A stretch of DNA of 64,000 nt from CAVQEK01 sp963711495 (GTDB taxonomy: Bacteria > Bacteroidota > Bacteroidia > Cytophagales > Cyclobacteriaceae): assembly GCA_963711495.1 (NCBI GenBank), contig CAVQEK010000013.1:434001-498000 (forward strand), read 5' to 3'. The position numbers and the translations under genes were made by a program. The notes beneath the pieces were generated by a model. It worked only from the letters and a program-made list of their open reading frames with translations. It ran no database searches and was not told the origin of the DNA. Shown one piece after another: positions 19,430-28,182 of the stretch; the first letter of the stretch is position 1, and each line of letters starts with the position of its first letter.

Positions 19430-20219
19430 TTTTATTATATGACGTGATTATTCCTTTAATAAGGGAAGAGCTGAATCCCTGGTGCTCCATTTCATTCAGT
19501 CCGGCAATAGTACAACCCTGGGGCGTCGTAACCTTGTCAATTTCTTTTTCGGGATGCTGCCCTCCTTCTATCAATAAACCCGCAGCACCACGAACTGTTT
19601 GTGCTGCTATGGCCTGGGCAGTTTGCGCATCAAATCCAATTTCAATTCCACCCTGTGATGCCGCACGAATAAATCGCAGGGCATAGGCGATGCCACAGGC
19701 CGCCAACACCGTGGCCGCATCCATTAAGTCTTCACTGATCATCAAGGTTTTACCCAGTTGATCAAATATTTTCATGACGTCATCGATTTGTCCCTGAGAA
19801 CCATTTCTGGTAGCCACACAAGTCATCGATTCCCTAATGGAAATGGCAGTATTGGGCATTGCCCGGAAAACAGGTACTTTCAAACCAACCACGGATTCCA
19901 TGTGGGCGATCGAAATGCCGGTAGCCACAGATATGATGATCTGGTTATTGTGCAATTTTGGTTTAATCTCATTGAGTATCTTATCAACATTATAGGGTTT
20001 AACTGCTACAATAATAATTTCCGCTTTTTCAGCTGCAAGCACATTATCGGCATGAACACTCACCCCTTTTTCAGAGAGATGGGCAAGTAGTTCGACTTTT
20101 CTACGCGTTACTGTAATGTCTTTGGCGTGGTATCGATTAGATTTCATGAGTCCCTCCACGATGGAAGTCCCGAGATTTCCACCTCCAATAATGGCAATCT
20201 TTTTATTTGCATCTGACAT
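19422..20219 (-). CDS. proC: Pyrroline-5-carboxylate reductase
   Basis: About 265 residues, the usual length of ProC. The N-terminal Rossmann motif reads KIAIIGGGNLGTSIVEGLM, followed by a TRRKVELL segment for NADPH specificity; the middle has VKPYNVDKILNEI and VAVKP, then VFRAMPNTAISIRESMT, a ProC signature. The C-terminal helical dimerisation domain carries LAACGIAYALRFIRAASQGG and the end signature TPQGCTIAGLNEMEHQGF (usually TPGGxTxxGL). It performs the last step of proline synthesis. I chose the ATG at 20219 (MSDANKK) over 20228. It overlaps the downstream phosphatase gene by 8 bp. Confidence 0.95.
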   Translation of the reverse strand: MSDANKKIAIIGGGNLGTSIVEGLMKSNRYHAKDITVTRRKVELLAHLSEKGVSVHADNVLAAEKAEIIIVAVKPYNVDKILNEIKPKLHNNQIIISVATGISIAHMESVVGLKVPVFRAMPNTAISIRESMTCVATRNGSQGQIDDVMKIFDQLGKTLMISEDLMDAATVLAACGIAYALRFIRAASQGGIEIGFDAQTAQAIAAQTVRGAAGLLIEGGQHPEKEIDKVTTPQGCTIAGLNEMEHQGFSSSLIKGIITSYNKIE

Positions 20220-20473
20220 GTTATTCAACAGGAATTTTGTGAATTGCTAATTTAATCAACTCAACCATAATTTATATCATCACTCCATGAAATCTCCGGA
20301 GCTATATAGCCCGCACACATCTCTGAAGCGTCATCTTTTTAGTTTTCATGTAAAAGCAACTTTTTAATGAAGTGCTTGAGTTTGCGCTTTTTAGATTTGA
20401 AGAAATTTAAAAATGCCTGTTTCCTGTTGAAGTGTGTTTGGTTGAACTGTTAAGCTTTTTTAAGAATTCAATT

Positions 20474-20481
20474 TATATTTG
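20474..20481 (+). promoter_or_regulatory. TAnnTTTG -7 promoter element
   Basis: TATATTTG lies 22 bp before the ATG of the endonuclease/phosphatase gene and matches the Bacteroidota -7 consensus TAnnTTTG. No good -33 TTTG is visible at the expected spacing, so confidence is moderate. Confidence 0.45.
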
Positions 20482-20503
20482 CTGCAAATTATCCGGAAAT
20501 CAG

Positions 20504-21550
20504 ATGCGATATATTTATAACCTTTTGATCCTTTTTACTTTGATCTGTTTCTCCAGTGTATTTATCTCTCCGGATATTTTTTGGTTTGGTGGTTTTCTGG
20601 CGCTCTGCATACCATTATTACTAATATTTCACTTTATTCTTCTTATTTATTATTTGAAAAAATATAACCGGAAATTCATTGTAGAATTGGCCGTATTAGG
20701 GATTGGATTTGTTTTTATAAAGATCACTTACGCTATTAGTTTGGAACCCGAAGGTGCGGGAAACCTAAAAGTTCTAAGTTATAATGTGCGCGTATTCAAC
20801 ACCTACGCCCATCTAAAAAATGATCATTTCATTTCCTCAAAAAAAATGATCTCCTGGTCGGTAGAAAATGATGCGGCTATCAAATGTTTTCAGGAATATT
20901 ACAACAACGATGATTCCAAAATATTCAATGTAACCCAGAAAATGTATGATGCCGGCTGGACCCAACAATATGTAAAATCTGTTTTCACAGACAGAAATCA
21001 TGGCGAATTTGGCATTGCTCTTTTTAGCAAATATCCCATCGTCGCACGGGGTGAAATCGTGTCTGAAGACGGTGCTTACCAAAATTCCATCTATGCAGAC
21101 CTCCTCATCAACAATGATACAGTCCGGCTTTATAATGTGCACTTGGAGTCAATGAGCATCAATGAAAATGATGTGCTGGACGCCGATCGTTTCAGGACAA
21201 AATATATCGATACCGGTTACAGGCTTCGCCGTGGCTTCATCACCAGAGCGAAACAAGTGAAGTATCTGGCCAAACATATTGACCGGTGTCCATATCGAAT
21301 TATTCTTTGTGGCGATTTCAATGAGCTGCCTTATAGTTATCCATACTTTACCATTCGTAACCGTCTCAAAAATGCCTTCGAACAAGTTGGTAACGGATTT
21401 GGATTCAGCTATAACGGCAAATTATTTTTCCTGCGTATCGACAACCAATTTTTTAGTGAACAAGTCAATATTCACGATTTCCATACCTACCGGCACATCG
21501 ATTATTCCGATCATTTTCCCATCACGGCCAACTATTCATTATCAAATTAG
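20504..21550 (+). CDS. Membrane-anchored endonuclease/exonuclease/phosphatase-family protein
   Basis: About 348 residues from the ATG at 20504. Two hydrophobic stretches in the first 75 residues (YNLLILFTLICFSSVFI and LALCIPLLLIFHFILLIYYL) anchor the protein in the membrane. The remainder is an EEP domain: LKVLSYNVRVFN, IKCFQEYY (metal-binding Glu), GIALFSKYPIV, VRLYNVHLESM, ILCGDFNELPYSYPY and a final IDYSDHFPI with the catalytic DH. This arrangement of N-terminal helices plus EEP is frequent in Bacteroidota and often called endonuclease, though a phosphodiesterase acting on lipids or nucleotides is equally possible. I prefer this start because upstream codons lie before the promoter-like element. 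Confidence 0.9.
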   Translation: MRYIYNLLILFTLICFSSVFISPDIFWFGGFLALCIPLLLIFHFILLIYYLKKYNRKFIVELAVLGIGFVFIKITYAISLEPEGAGNLKVLSYNVRVFNTYAHLKNDHFISSKKMISWSVENDAAIKCFQEYYNNDDSKIFNVTQKMYDAGWTQQYVKSVFTDRNHGEFGIALFSKYPIVARGEIVSEDGAYQNSIYADLLINNDTVRLYNVHLESMSINENDVLDADRFRTKYIDTGYRLRRGFITRAKQVKYLAKHIDRCPYRIILCGDFNELPYSYPYFTIRNRLKNAFEQVGNGFGFSYNGKLFFLRIDNQFFSEQVNIHDFHTYRHIDYSDHFPITANYSLSN

Positions 21551-21587
21551 TCACATGCCATTGTTTTTTCGTTGGTTTTAAAGATGT

Positions 21588-21595
21588 TAACTTTG
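21588..21595 (+). promoter_or_regulatory. TAnnTTTG -7 element directly before rlmN
   Basis: TAACTTTG ends only 4 bp before the ATG of rlmN. In this phylum transcription starts a few bases after the element, so the start would fall at or next to the A of the ATG and the mRNA would be leaderless. No clear -33 TTTG is seen at the usual spacing. Confidence 0.5.
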
Positions 21596-21599
21596 CAGC

Positions 21600-22652
21600 A
21601 TGATCGATACCGCACAAAAAAGGGACATTCGCCAACTGGGCCTTGAGGAACTTACCGATTTTCTGACCAAACACGGCGAAAAGACTTTCAGGGCCAGACA
21701 GCTCTTTGAATGGATCTGGAAAAAATCTGCCAATGAATTTGACGTGATGACCAACATCTCACGTTCAACACGCGAAATGCTTGCTGAAAATTTTGTGTTT
21801 CACAATATTCAAATCTATAAACAACAACTTAGCCAGGACGGCACCCTGAAATCTGCATTTCAATTGCATGATGGCAACGTGATTGAAGGTGTTTTGATAC
21901 CGGCAGATAATCGCATGACGGCCTGTATCTCTTCCCAGGTGGGGTGTTCGCTTTCCTGTAAATTTTGTGCGACCGGCTATCTGGAAAGAAAAAGAAATCT
22001 GGATCCAGCCGAAATATATGATCAGGTGGTATTGATCAACCAGCAGTGCGAAAGACAATATAACCAGTCACTTTCCAACATTGTGTTCATGGGTATGGGC
22101 GAACCACTGCTCAATTATAGTAATGTACTTAAAGCCATTGAACACATCACCAGTGAATATGGTTTGGGTATGTCTCCGAAAAGAATTACGCTTTCGACGG
22201 CAGGTATATCCAAAATGATCCGGAAATTGGCGGAGGACCAGGTGAAATTTAACCTGGCGTTGTCGCTACACGCAGCCAACGACGCAAAGCGCAATCAGAT
22301 CATGCCCATCAATGAGAGCAACAACCTCGAGGTACTCAAGTCAGCACTCCAACATTTTTTTCAAAAAACCAGAAACAAAATTACACTGGAATATATCGCG
22401 TTTGATCAGTTCAATGACAACATCGATGACGCCCGTGAACTGGTGAAATTTGCCAGTTCGTTTCCCTGCAAGATCAATATCATCGAATACAACCCCATTG
22501 ATCAGGCAGACTTCAAAAAATCATCCATCGACAGGCTCGAGACGTTTAAGAATTTGCTGGAAAAAAAAGGATTAATTGTCAACATACGCCGAAGCCGCGG
22601 AAAAGACATCGACGCTGCCTGCGGACAACTTGCCAATAAAAATGAAGGCTGA
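21600..22652 (+). CDS. rlmN: Dual-specificity 23S rRNA/tRNA (adenine-C2)-methyltransferase RlmN
   Basis: A 350-residue radical-SAM methylase. It carries the CxxxCxxC cluster as CSLSCKFCATGY near residue 120, the preceding CISSQVGC segment with its own cysteine, the GMGEPLLNYSNV motif and the C-terminal catalytic cysteine in DIDAACGQL. Together these give 2-methyladenosine at A2503 of 23S rRNA and A37 of some tRNAs. The N-terminal part (LEELTDFLTKHGEKTFRARQ, FEWIWKK) is the usual HhH-like RNA-binding domain. Length and motifs agree with the family, and no other RlmN-like paralogue (for example Cfr) feature is seen. Confidence 0.97.
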   Translation: MIDTAQKRDIRQLGLEELTDFLTKHGEKTFRARQLFEWIWKKSANEFDVMTNISRSTREMLAENFVFHNIQIYKQQLSQDGTLKSAFQLHDGNVIEGVLIPADNRMTACISSQVGCSLSCKFCATGYLERKRNLDPAEIYDQVVLINQQCERQYNQSLSNIVFMGMGEPLLNYSNVLKAIEHITSEYGLGMSPKRITLSTAGISKMIRKLAEDQVKFNLALSLHAANDAKRNQIMPINESNNLEVLKSALQHFFQKTRNKITLEYIAFDQFNDNIDDARELVKFASSFPCKINIIEYNPIDQADFKKSSIDRLETFKNLLEKKGLIVNIRRSRGKDIDAACGQLANKNEG

Positions 22653-22676
22653 TTTACTGCATAAAATTTACTCCGC

Positions 22677-23396
22677 TCAATGCCGGTTTACACTGCCAAT
22701 GCCACTCGCATGCAGGTCTGTTTCTCTTGGATCACCATAGTAGTCCACCGAACCGATACCACTGACGCTCCCTTTTAATTGTTCACTGGCAAAGACCGTT
22801 ACATTGCCAATACCATCGGAATTGACCATGGTATACCGGCTTTCCAGCCTTTTGGCATCGTAGCTGCCGACACCGCTAAAAGTGATTTTATGGTAATCAG
22901 CCGTCCCGCTCAATTCGAAATTGCCCACACCATTGATCTCAGCAATGAACTTGCTAGCGTGCAGGTTTAAATTTACATCTCCTGCCCCGTCAAATTCCAC
23001 TTTCAGATTGCGCAAATTCAGTTCATTTTCACAATCCAATTCAACAGCACCCTTAATTCTCAACTTTTCAAGGTCTTTGAATTGTATATATACCTTGATG
23101 TTATCTGGTTTTTTCAATTCACTCCGGTCATACTCAATTTCCAGCTCGCCATCTTCGGAATTGACGGTAAGCCTGTCAAAAATTCGGTCAGATGTCTCAA
23201 TCCTCACGCTACAGTCATTGGCTTGAGATAACTTTATTTCGAATGGTCCATGCAGATAAATGCTGGTAAATGATCCAACATGAAACTCTTTTTCATAATC
23301 AGACATCACTGAATTTGCCTGACAGGAACAGAAAAATAAAATCCCAAAAATTGTCGTTAGCAGTGGGAAGGAAAATTTAAGGTATCGTGTTTTCAT
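22677..23396 (-). CDS. GIN-domain (DUF2807) lipoprotein
   Basis: A 239-residue protein with a lipoprotein signal (LLTTIFGILFFCSCQANS, lipobox FCSC) and a right-handed beta-helix of the putative auto-transporter adhesin head, GIN domain. Typical features are VGSFTSIYLHGPFEIKL at the start, ELEIEYDRSELK and the repeating short GVGNFELSG, GVGSYDAK, GIGNVTVF, GIGSVDYYGDP units, ending in SGIGSVNRH. The family is widespread in Bacteroidota, located on the outer membrane or periplasm, with no assigned function. It converges with rlmN with 24 bp between the stops. Confidence 0.9.
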   Translation of the reverse strand: MKTRYLKFSFPLLTTIFGILFFCSCQANSVMSDYEKEFHVGSFTSIYLHGPFEIKLSQANDCSVRIETSDRIFDRLTVNSEDGELEIEYDRSELKKPDNIKVYIQFKDLEKLRIKGAVELDCENELNLRNLKVEFDGAGDVNLNLHASKFIAEINGVGNFELSGTADYHKITFSGVGSYDAKRLESRYTMVNSDGIGNVTVFASEQLKGSVSGIGSVDYYGDPRETDLHASGIGSVNRH

Positions 23397-23614
23397 TGCG
23401 GATAAGTTTTGTTCCTCTCACAATATTCAAAAGGTATGCCATCAGAGAAAATCTTGTATGAGCGATCATAGTTGCTGATTTCATTCTAACCGGATACCAT
23501 CAATGTCCGATCACGTACAGTAACTTGATCGAAAATGAGGCTGTCAATATTTGAATTATCCCGAAAAACATTTTCCCGGATTGCCGATTATTACGATGAA
23601 TAAATTAAATGTCT

Positions 23615-23622
23615 TATTTTTG
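23615..23622 (+). promoter_or_regulatory. TAnnTTTG -7 promoter element of ffh
   Basis: TATTTTTG sits 24 bp before the ffh ATG and agrees with the Bacteroidota -7 consensus. The region at the -33 position does not carry a good TTTG. The 250 bp between the GIN gene and ffh hold nothing else I can identify. Confidence 0.45.
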
Positions 23623-23646
23623 CAGAAAAAGAAAATAGGTTAGCAT

Positions 23647-24978
23647 ATGTTTGAAAATCTAAGTGTAAAGCTCGATCAGGCCCTGAAAACGCTGAAAGGT
23701 CAGGGATCGATCACGGAAATCAATGTGGCGACGACCGTGAAGGAGATCCGCCGGGCGTTGATCGATGCTGATGTGAATTATAAAGTTGCTAAAGAAGTTA
23801 CCGATAATATAAAGGAAGAAGCGCTCGGTCGTGATGTACTGATTTCCGTTTCTCCGGGCCAGTTGCTGGTGAAAATCACTTCCGAAAAGCTGGCAGAATT
23901 GATGGGAGGCCAAAAGGAGGATATCCAAATCCAGGGCGATCCGGCGGTAATTCTGATCTCGGGCTTACAGGGTTCGGGTAAAACGACCTTTTCCGGCAAG
24001 TTGGCGAGCATGCTCAAAAAACAAGGACGACAAGTCCTAATGGCTGCCTGTGACATTTACCGCCCCGCCGCTATTGATCAGTTGAAAGTAATCGGCGAAC
24101 AGGTTGGCGTGGAAGTTTATGCCGAACCTGAAAACAAAAATGCGGTGGAAATTGCCAAACACGCCATCGACCACGCCAAAAAAACCGGCAAGAAAGTACT
24201 CATTGTCGATACCGCCGGACGATTGGCCATCGATGAGCAGATGATGAATGAGATCACCTCATTGAAGCAGGTGCTCAAACCTTCTGAAACCCTGTTTGTC
24301 GTGGATTCCATGACAGGTCAGGATGCGGTGAATACTGCCAAAACCTTCAATGAGCGGCTGGATTTTGACGGCGTTGTGCTCACCAAACTCGATGGTGATT
24401 CCAGGGGTGGTGCTGCCCTTTCCATCCGCACCGTCGTGGATAAACCCATCAAGTTCATCAGCGCCGGTGAGAAAATGGATGCCATCGACGTATTTCACCC
24501 CGACCGGATGGCACAGCGGATCCTGGGCATGGGCGATGTGGTTTCATTGGTTGAACGCGCCCAGCAAAACTTCGATGAAGACGAAGCCCGCAGGCTCAAT
24601 AAAAAAATACGCAAAAACCAGTTCGACTTTGATGACTTTTTATCGCAACTCGAACAAATAAAACGCATGGGAAATATCAAGGACCTGATTGGCATGCTTC
24701 CTGGCATGAACAAAGCCTTGAAAAATATTGATGTGGATGACGAGTCATTTAAGCCTATCGAGGCCATCATCAAATCGATGACCATGGAAGAACGCGCCAA
24801 TCCCGACCTGATCAATGGCAGCCGCAGGAAACGCATCGCCGATGGCAGCGGCACTTCCGTACAGCAGGTCAACAGCCTGATGAAACAATTTGGCGACATG
24901 CGAAAGCTCATGAAAACCATGAACAAAATGGGAGGCGGCAAACGGGCCCTGGCCAATTTAAATCCCTTCGGGAGATAA
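23647..24978 (+). CDS. ffh: Signal recognition particle protein Ffh (SRP54)
   Basis: A 443-residue SRP GTPase. The N domain starts MFENLSVKLDQALKTLKGQG. The G domain shows G1 GLQGSGKTTFSGKLA, G2 DIYRPAAIDQL, G3 DTAGRLAID and G4 TKLDGDSRGGAALS, and the M domain at the end shows IKRMGNIKDLIGMLPGM, then RANPDLINGSRRKRIADGSG and a short methionine-rich tail (MKQFGDMRKLMKTMNKMGGG). It binds 4.5S RNA and signal peptides and delivers ribosomes to FtsY. An apparent -7 promoter lies upstream and a strong terminator directly downstream, so it is a single-gene unit. Confidence 0.98.
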   Translation: MFENLSVKLDQALKTLKGQGSITEINVATTVKEIRRALIDADVNYKVAKEVTDNIKEEALGRDVLISVSPGQLLVKITSEKLAELMGGQKEDIQIQGDPAVILISGLQGSGKTTFSGKLASMLKKQGRQVLMAACDIYRPAAIDQLKVIGEQVGVEVYAEPENKNAVEIAKHAIDHAKKTGKKVLIVDTAGRLAIDEQMMNEITSLKQVLKPSETLFVVDSMTGQDAVNTAKTFNERLDFDGVVLTKLDGDSRGGAALSIRTVVDKPIKFISAGEKMDAIDVFHPDRMAQRILGMGDVVSLVERAQQNFDEDEARRLNKKIRKNQFDFDDFLSQLEQIKRMGNIKDLIGMLPGMNKALKNIDVDDESFKPIEAIIKSMTMEERANPDLINGSRRKRIADGSGTSVQQVNSLMKQFGDMRKLMKTMNKMGGGKRALANLNPFGR

Positions 24979-24999
24979 TAAACAAAGAAAAATCGTCAA

Positions 25000-25033
25000 A
25001 AAGCCAGTGCCGCAACACTGGCTTTAATTTTTT
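25000..25033 (+). terminator. Rho-independent terminator of ffh
   Basis: AAAGCCAGTG (25000-25009) pairs without mismatch with CACTGGCTTT (25016-25025) around CCGCAA and is followed by AATTTTTT. It begins 22 bp after the ffh stop. Confidence 0.9.
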
Positions 25034-25202
25034 AAAGCGACCAATCGCTGTAACTACTTTGTATTAGTGGGCCTTTGTTGGGATGATTAAACCTTTTTCA
25101 AACGCTAAATTTTAGGTTAAAGTAAGCCCTTGTCAATGGGCATTCCTTGCTCTTATTGAGAATATTTATTTTCAACACTTTTAAGTTTTCCTCAACTTCC
25201 AA

Positions 25203-25802
25203 CTATTGAAATGACGATAAGGTACAATAGCTATAATTATTATCTTCCAAATGGTTATGACCACCCTGGTAATATTCGGATTTGGAATAATAGGTGCCCG
25301 AATTGGTTAGTACATGAACAGTAAGCTTAAAGCCGTCGATGTAGCGCTTGCTAAAACCTTTGCCAAATTGAACAAGTTCGAAGACATTTTGAGTAGACGT
25401 TCCGCCGAAAAGCGCAAATGGGTTGGCCCGGCTAATATATTTCAAACTATCATGCGTGATATCTTTTCCTGCCTCATATTTGAGGACCGTACGCCAATAA
25501 ACATTTATTTCGGTCGGCATTTCGTTCAGCGGGGCTATATCTTCAAGCAAAGCAGTTATTCTAACAATATGGCTAACTGTCCGTGGGGAACCGGTATTAG
25601 TCAACGTCAAAGGTAAAAGTATCGATAAATCACCCTCTTCAAGACAAAAACCAACGCGTGTAGGCAGAATGACCTCGATTTTCCCCTTGTAAGTATACAC
25701 CAGAATGAACGTGGTCACAGATACTATGGCGGCAATAATGGATAACCAGGAACTCGGTTGCGCAAACCATTTTAAAATGTTTTGTGCTGAATTGTTTTTC
25801 AT
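25203..25802 (-). CDS. Hypothetical single-pass membrane protein
   Basis: I do not recognise this 199-residue protein. A membrane helix at residues about 18-38 (SWLSIIAAIVSVTTFILVYT) follows a short polar start, and the remaining 160 residues look extracytoplasmic: a beta-rich domain with LPLTLTNTGSPRTVSHIVRI, which resembles an immunoglobulin-like fold, and a histidine/asparagine-rich tail (GGHNHLEDNNYSYC). Codon usage and a single long open frame support it as real. It stands alone between the ffh terminator and a 263-bp gap before the DUF4954 gene in which I see nothing else. Confidence 0.7.
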   Translation of the reverse strand: MKNNSAQNILKWFAQPSSWLSIIAAIVSVTTFILVYTYKGKIEVILPTRVGFCLEEGDLSILLPLTLTNTGSPRTVSHIVRITALLEDIAPLNEMPTEINVYWRTVLKYEAGKDITHDSLKYISRANPFALFGGTSTQNVFELVQFGKGFSKRYIDGFKLTVHVLTNSGTYYSKSEYYQGGHNHLEDNNYSYCTLSSFQ

Positions 25803-26065
25803 GATGGTCAGGTTTGGAAGGTTTCCAAGAAATAGTCAACATCTTTCTTTTATGAAAAAGTTAATCATTTCGGGTAAAAACCGGAAATAAATTTGATCAT
25901 TAATCGAATAGATCGCCAAGAGCAGGGATTAATAAAGAAGACACCTGAAAAGAAAATTATTCCACTATACAATACATATCCGAATTGATTAATAGTAAAT
26001 TCGATAGAAACACTTTCGGATTATGGGATATTACTTCGACAAGACAGCAAGAACAATTATGGTTT

Positions 26066-28054
26066 CTAAATCCCGATCCCGCCAAAATTCTCAATTATTT
26101 CACCGGCCTGTTGTTCTATTGCTTCGGCTTTTTCTTTGAGATCCAGAATAAATTTGTTCTCTTCCAATGTGCCCCGTACCTGCTGAAAATCCATTTGCCT
26201 GACCGTTTCTTCGTCATAGTAACCATAGCTTATCTGGCTGGTAACGTCAAATTCTTTCTCGGCATCTTTCAGGATCATATTGATCAGTTTTACCGAGCTG
26301 GTTTTCCAGTCATTAATAACCTGAATTAAATGTTGCCCATTGAACGCCGACAGATCTTTGCCGTATTGCTGTTGTAAAAGTTCGGAAAACCAGGCTTTGG
26401 TGTAGTTCTGGTATTCTTGATGAATTTGAATGAAACTGTCATTGAGCAGCTCAACTGATGTAATCTGGTTATTTTTTATATTTTCAAACAATTCCTGCAC
26501 CGCGTTTACCGGCATCAGCAATCCGGCGGCATCGATCCAGACTCCAGTCCCCTTACTGCCTCCATCAAGGATTTTTTGTTTGATTTTATCCAGCGAATCC
26601 AGGTGATCTTCATTGCCCAATATTTTTATCAATTCATTGCCAACATACACTTTCATAGCCATCTCATAATATTTCCGGCAGGTCTTCAACATGAGCCGCA
26701 GTATACTGGCCCCTTTAAAATAGATATACTCCTGTGTTTTTAAAGCTTTTTGTGATAAAGCATCTAATGTTTCAATCCCCTTTAAAACTTTTTGCATGAT
26801 GAAGGGACTGTACAGATCGAAATGGATCAGGTCGTATTTTTCATGGGCTTTGCGACGATCGCGGGCAGGCCACTTTTGACTGTCTCTTTGTGTGCCTACC
26901 GTAAACAAATTCATCCCTGGTGTAATCACGCTTTTTCCATGTTCTTCCGTAATGTAGGAAAAGGGCAAGTCCCCGGCATCGAAACTTCCGGTGTGTTTTC
27001 CCATCACCACCGAAAAAGGCCCAACCTTTGTAGGCCACATCATATAGGAAAAAGAACCTGTCTTTGAACCGCGCTCCAAAACACCCTGATGCAAAGGACC
27101 CAACTTGTACATGTGGTTGCTCTGGTTGGTGCCGCTGCCGGCATTATAAAAGGAGAACTCCCCGGCAATCAACAGGGAAGACTTGTGGTGACTCACCGTA
27201 TAAGGACCGGCAAACACACTCACTGCCTCACCATGAAAACATTCGGAATTGGCAAAAAAGACTGAATTCTCCGCGGAGTATTGTTTGCCCATTTGCACAC
27301 TTTGCCCGACAAAACATTTATCGAGCATGGCGCCTCCATCTATTTTAGCACCGGAAAGTATGATGAATTTTTTGGCGATCACATTTTCACCGACTTTAAC
27401 CGGATCTTCTTTACTTCCTGCTATGGTACCTTCTTCCAGAAGTGTCGCACCGGTTAGCGTAGCGTATTCCCCAATAAGTATATTGCGAATGACCGAACAA
27501 TGGCTAATCCTGGCAAATGGTCCAATTACTCCCTGATCTGATACCCGGCTTTTAATGTACTGATCCACCAGGGAAAGAAGTCTTTTTGTGAGTACCGGAT
27601 CATGCCGGCATTGCACCATAAGCCAGGCAGATTGCGCTGTAAGCCGGTCGAAGATGGGTAACTGACGTCCACCGCCTTCATTGAGCACATCGATGATGAC
27701 ACCATTGCCAAAACCGGTAGTACCTCGCACTGAAATGGACCCGACTTCCTCTATGACCACATCATGATCAATCCGGTAATTGACCAATTGTCCAACGTTG
27801 GAAATATATACATTATCGCCTATTTCACAATTGGCAATGAAACAACGATATAAACCCGATGACCGTAAAACTCCGTCAACAGTTTCAATTTTCTTATCAA
27901 ACACGCCGAGTTTGATAGCCCCTGAAAACTGCACGTCGCAGATATGCTCAGGTGAAAAATTTTCAGTGACCTGGATCTTCGTCCAGTCGTCAGTCCTGCA
28001 ACCCCGGTGTTCCAGGGTCAATATTTCTTGCTGATGTAAATTGCGGTAGGCCAT
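26066..28054 (-). CDS. DUF4954-family protein with left-handed beta-helix (hexapeptide) repeats
   Basis: A 662-residue protein that I recognise as DUF4954, a Bacteroidota family of unknown function. From about residue 50 to 330 it has hexapeptide-type repeats as in UDP-GlcNAc acyltransferases and sugar nucleotidyltransferases (for example VIEEVGSISVRGTTGFGNGV, IGEYATLTGATLLEEGTIAG, VGENVIAKKFIILSGAKIDG), with a histidine-containing loop AGPYTVSHHKSSLLIAGEF. The C-terminal 250 residues are helical (YEMAMKVYVGNELIKILGNE). An acyl- or nucleotidyl-transfer role is possible but no catalytic motif is certain. It is followed 128 bp upstream on the same strand by the ADP-forming acyl-CoA ligase gene, and the ACP gene lies beyond that. 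Confidence 0.88.
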   Translation of the reverse strand: MAYRNLHQQEILTLEHRGCRTDDWTKIQVTENFSPEHICDVQFSGAIKLGVFDKKIETVDGVLRSSGLYRCFIANCEIGDNVYISNVGQLVNYRIDHDVVIEEVGSISVRGTTGFGNGVIIDVLNEGGGRQLPIFDRLTAQSAWLMVQCRHDPVLTKRLLSLVDQYIKSRVSDQGVIGPFARISHCSVIRNILIGEYATLTGATLLEEGTIAGSKEDPVKVGENVIAKKFIILSGAKIDGGAMLDKCFVGQSVQMGKQYSAENSVFFANSECFHGEAVSVFAGPYTVSHHKSSLLIAGEFSFYNAGSGTNQSNHMYKLGPLHQGVLERGSKTGSFSYMMWPTKVGPFSVVMGKHTGSFDAGDLPFSYITEEHGKSVITPGMNLFTVGTQRDSQKWPARDRRKAHEKYDLIHFDLYSPFIMQKVLKGIETLDALSQKALKTQEYIYFKGASILRLMLKTCRKYYEMAMKVYVGNELIKILGNEDHLDSLDKIKQKILDGGSKGTGVWIDAAGLLMPVNAVQELFENIKNNQITSVELLNDSFIQIHQEYQNYTKAWFSELLQQQYGKDLSAFNGQHLIQVINDWKTSSVKLINMILKDAEKEFDVTSQISYGYYDEETVRQMDFQQVRGTLEENKFILDLKEKAEAIEQQAGEIIENFGGIGI

Positions 28055-28182
28055 GTCTACAGGATTTAAAAGTTGATGATGTGCTCCTCAATCTGGTGAA
28101 AAAAATTGCTAAGAACAGGTAAAAAATCCATTGATACAAGTGGTGAAATTTGATCTGCTTTTGGTCTTGGAATGCCGGAGTT

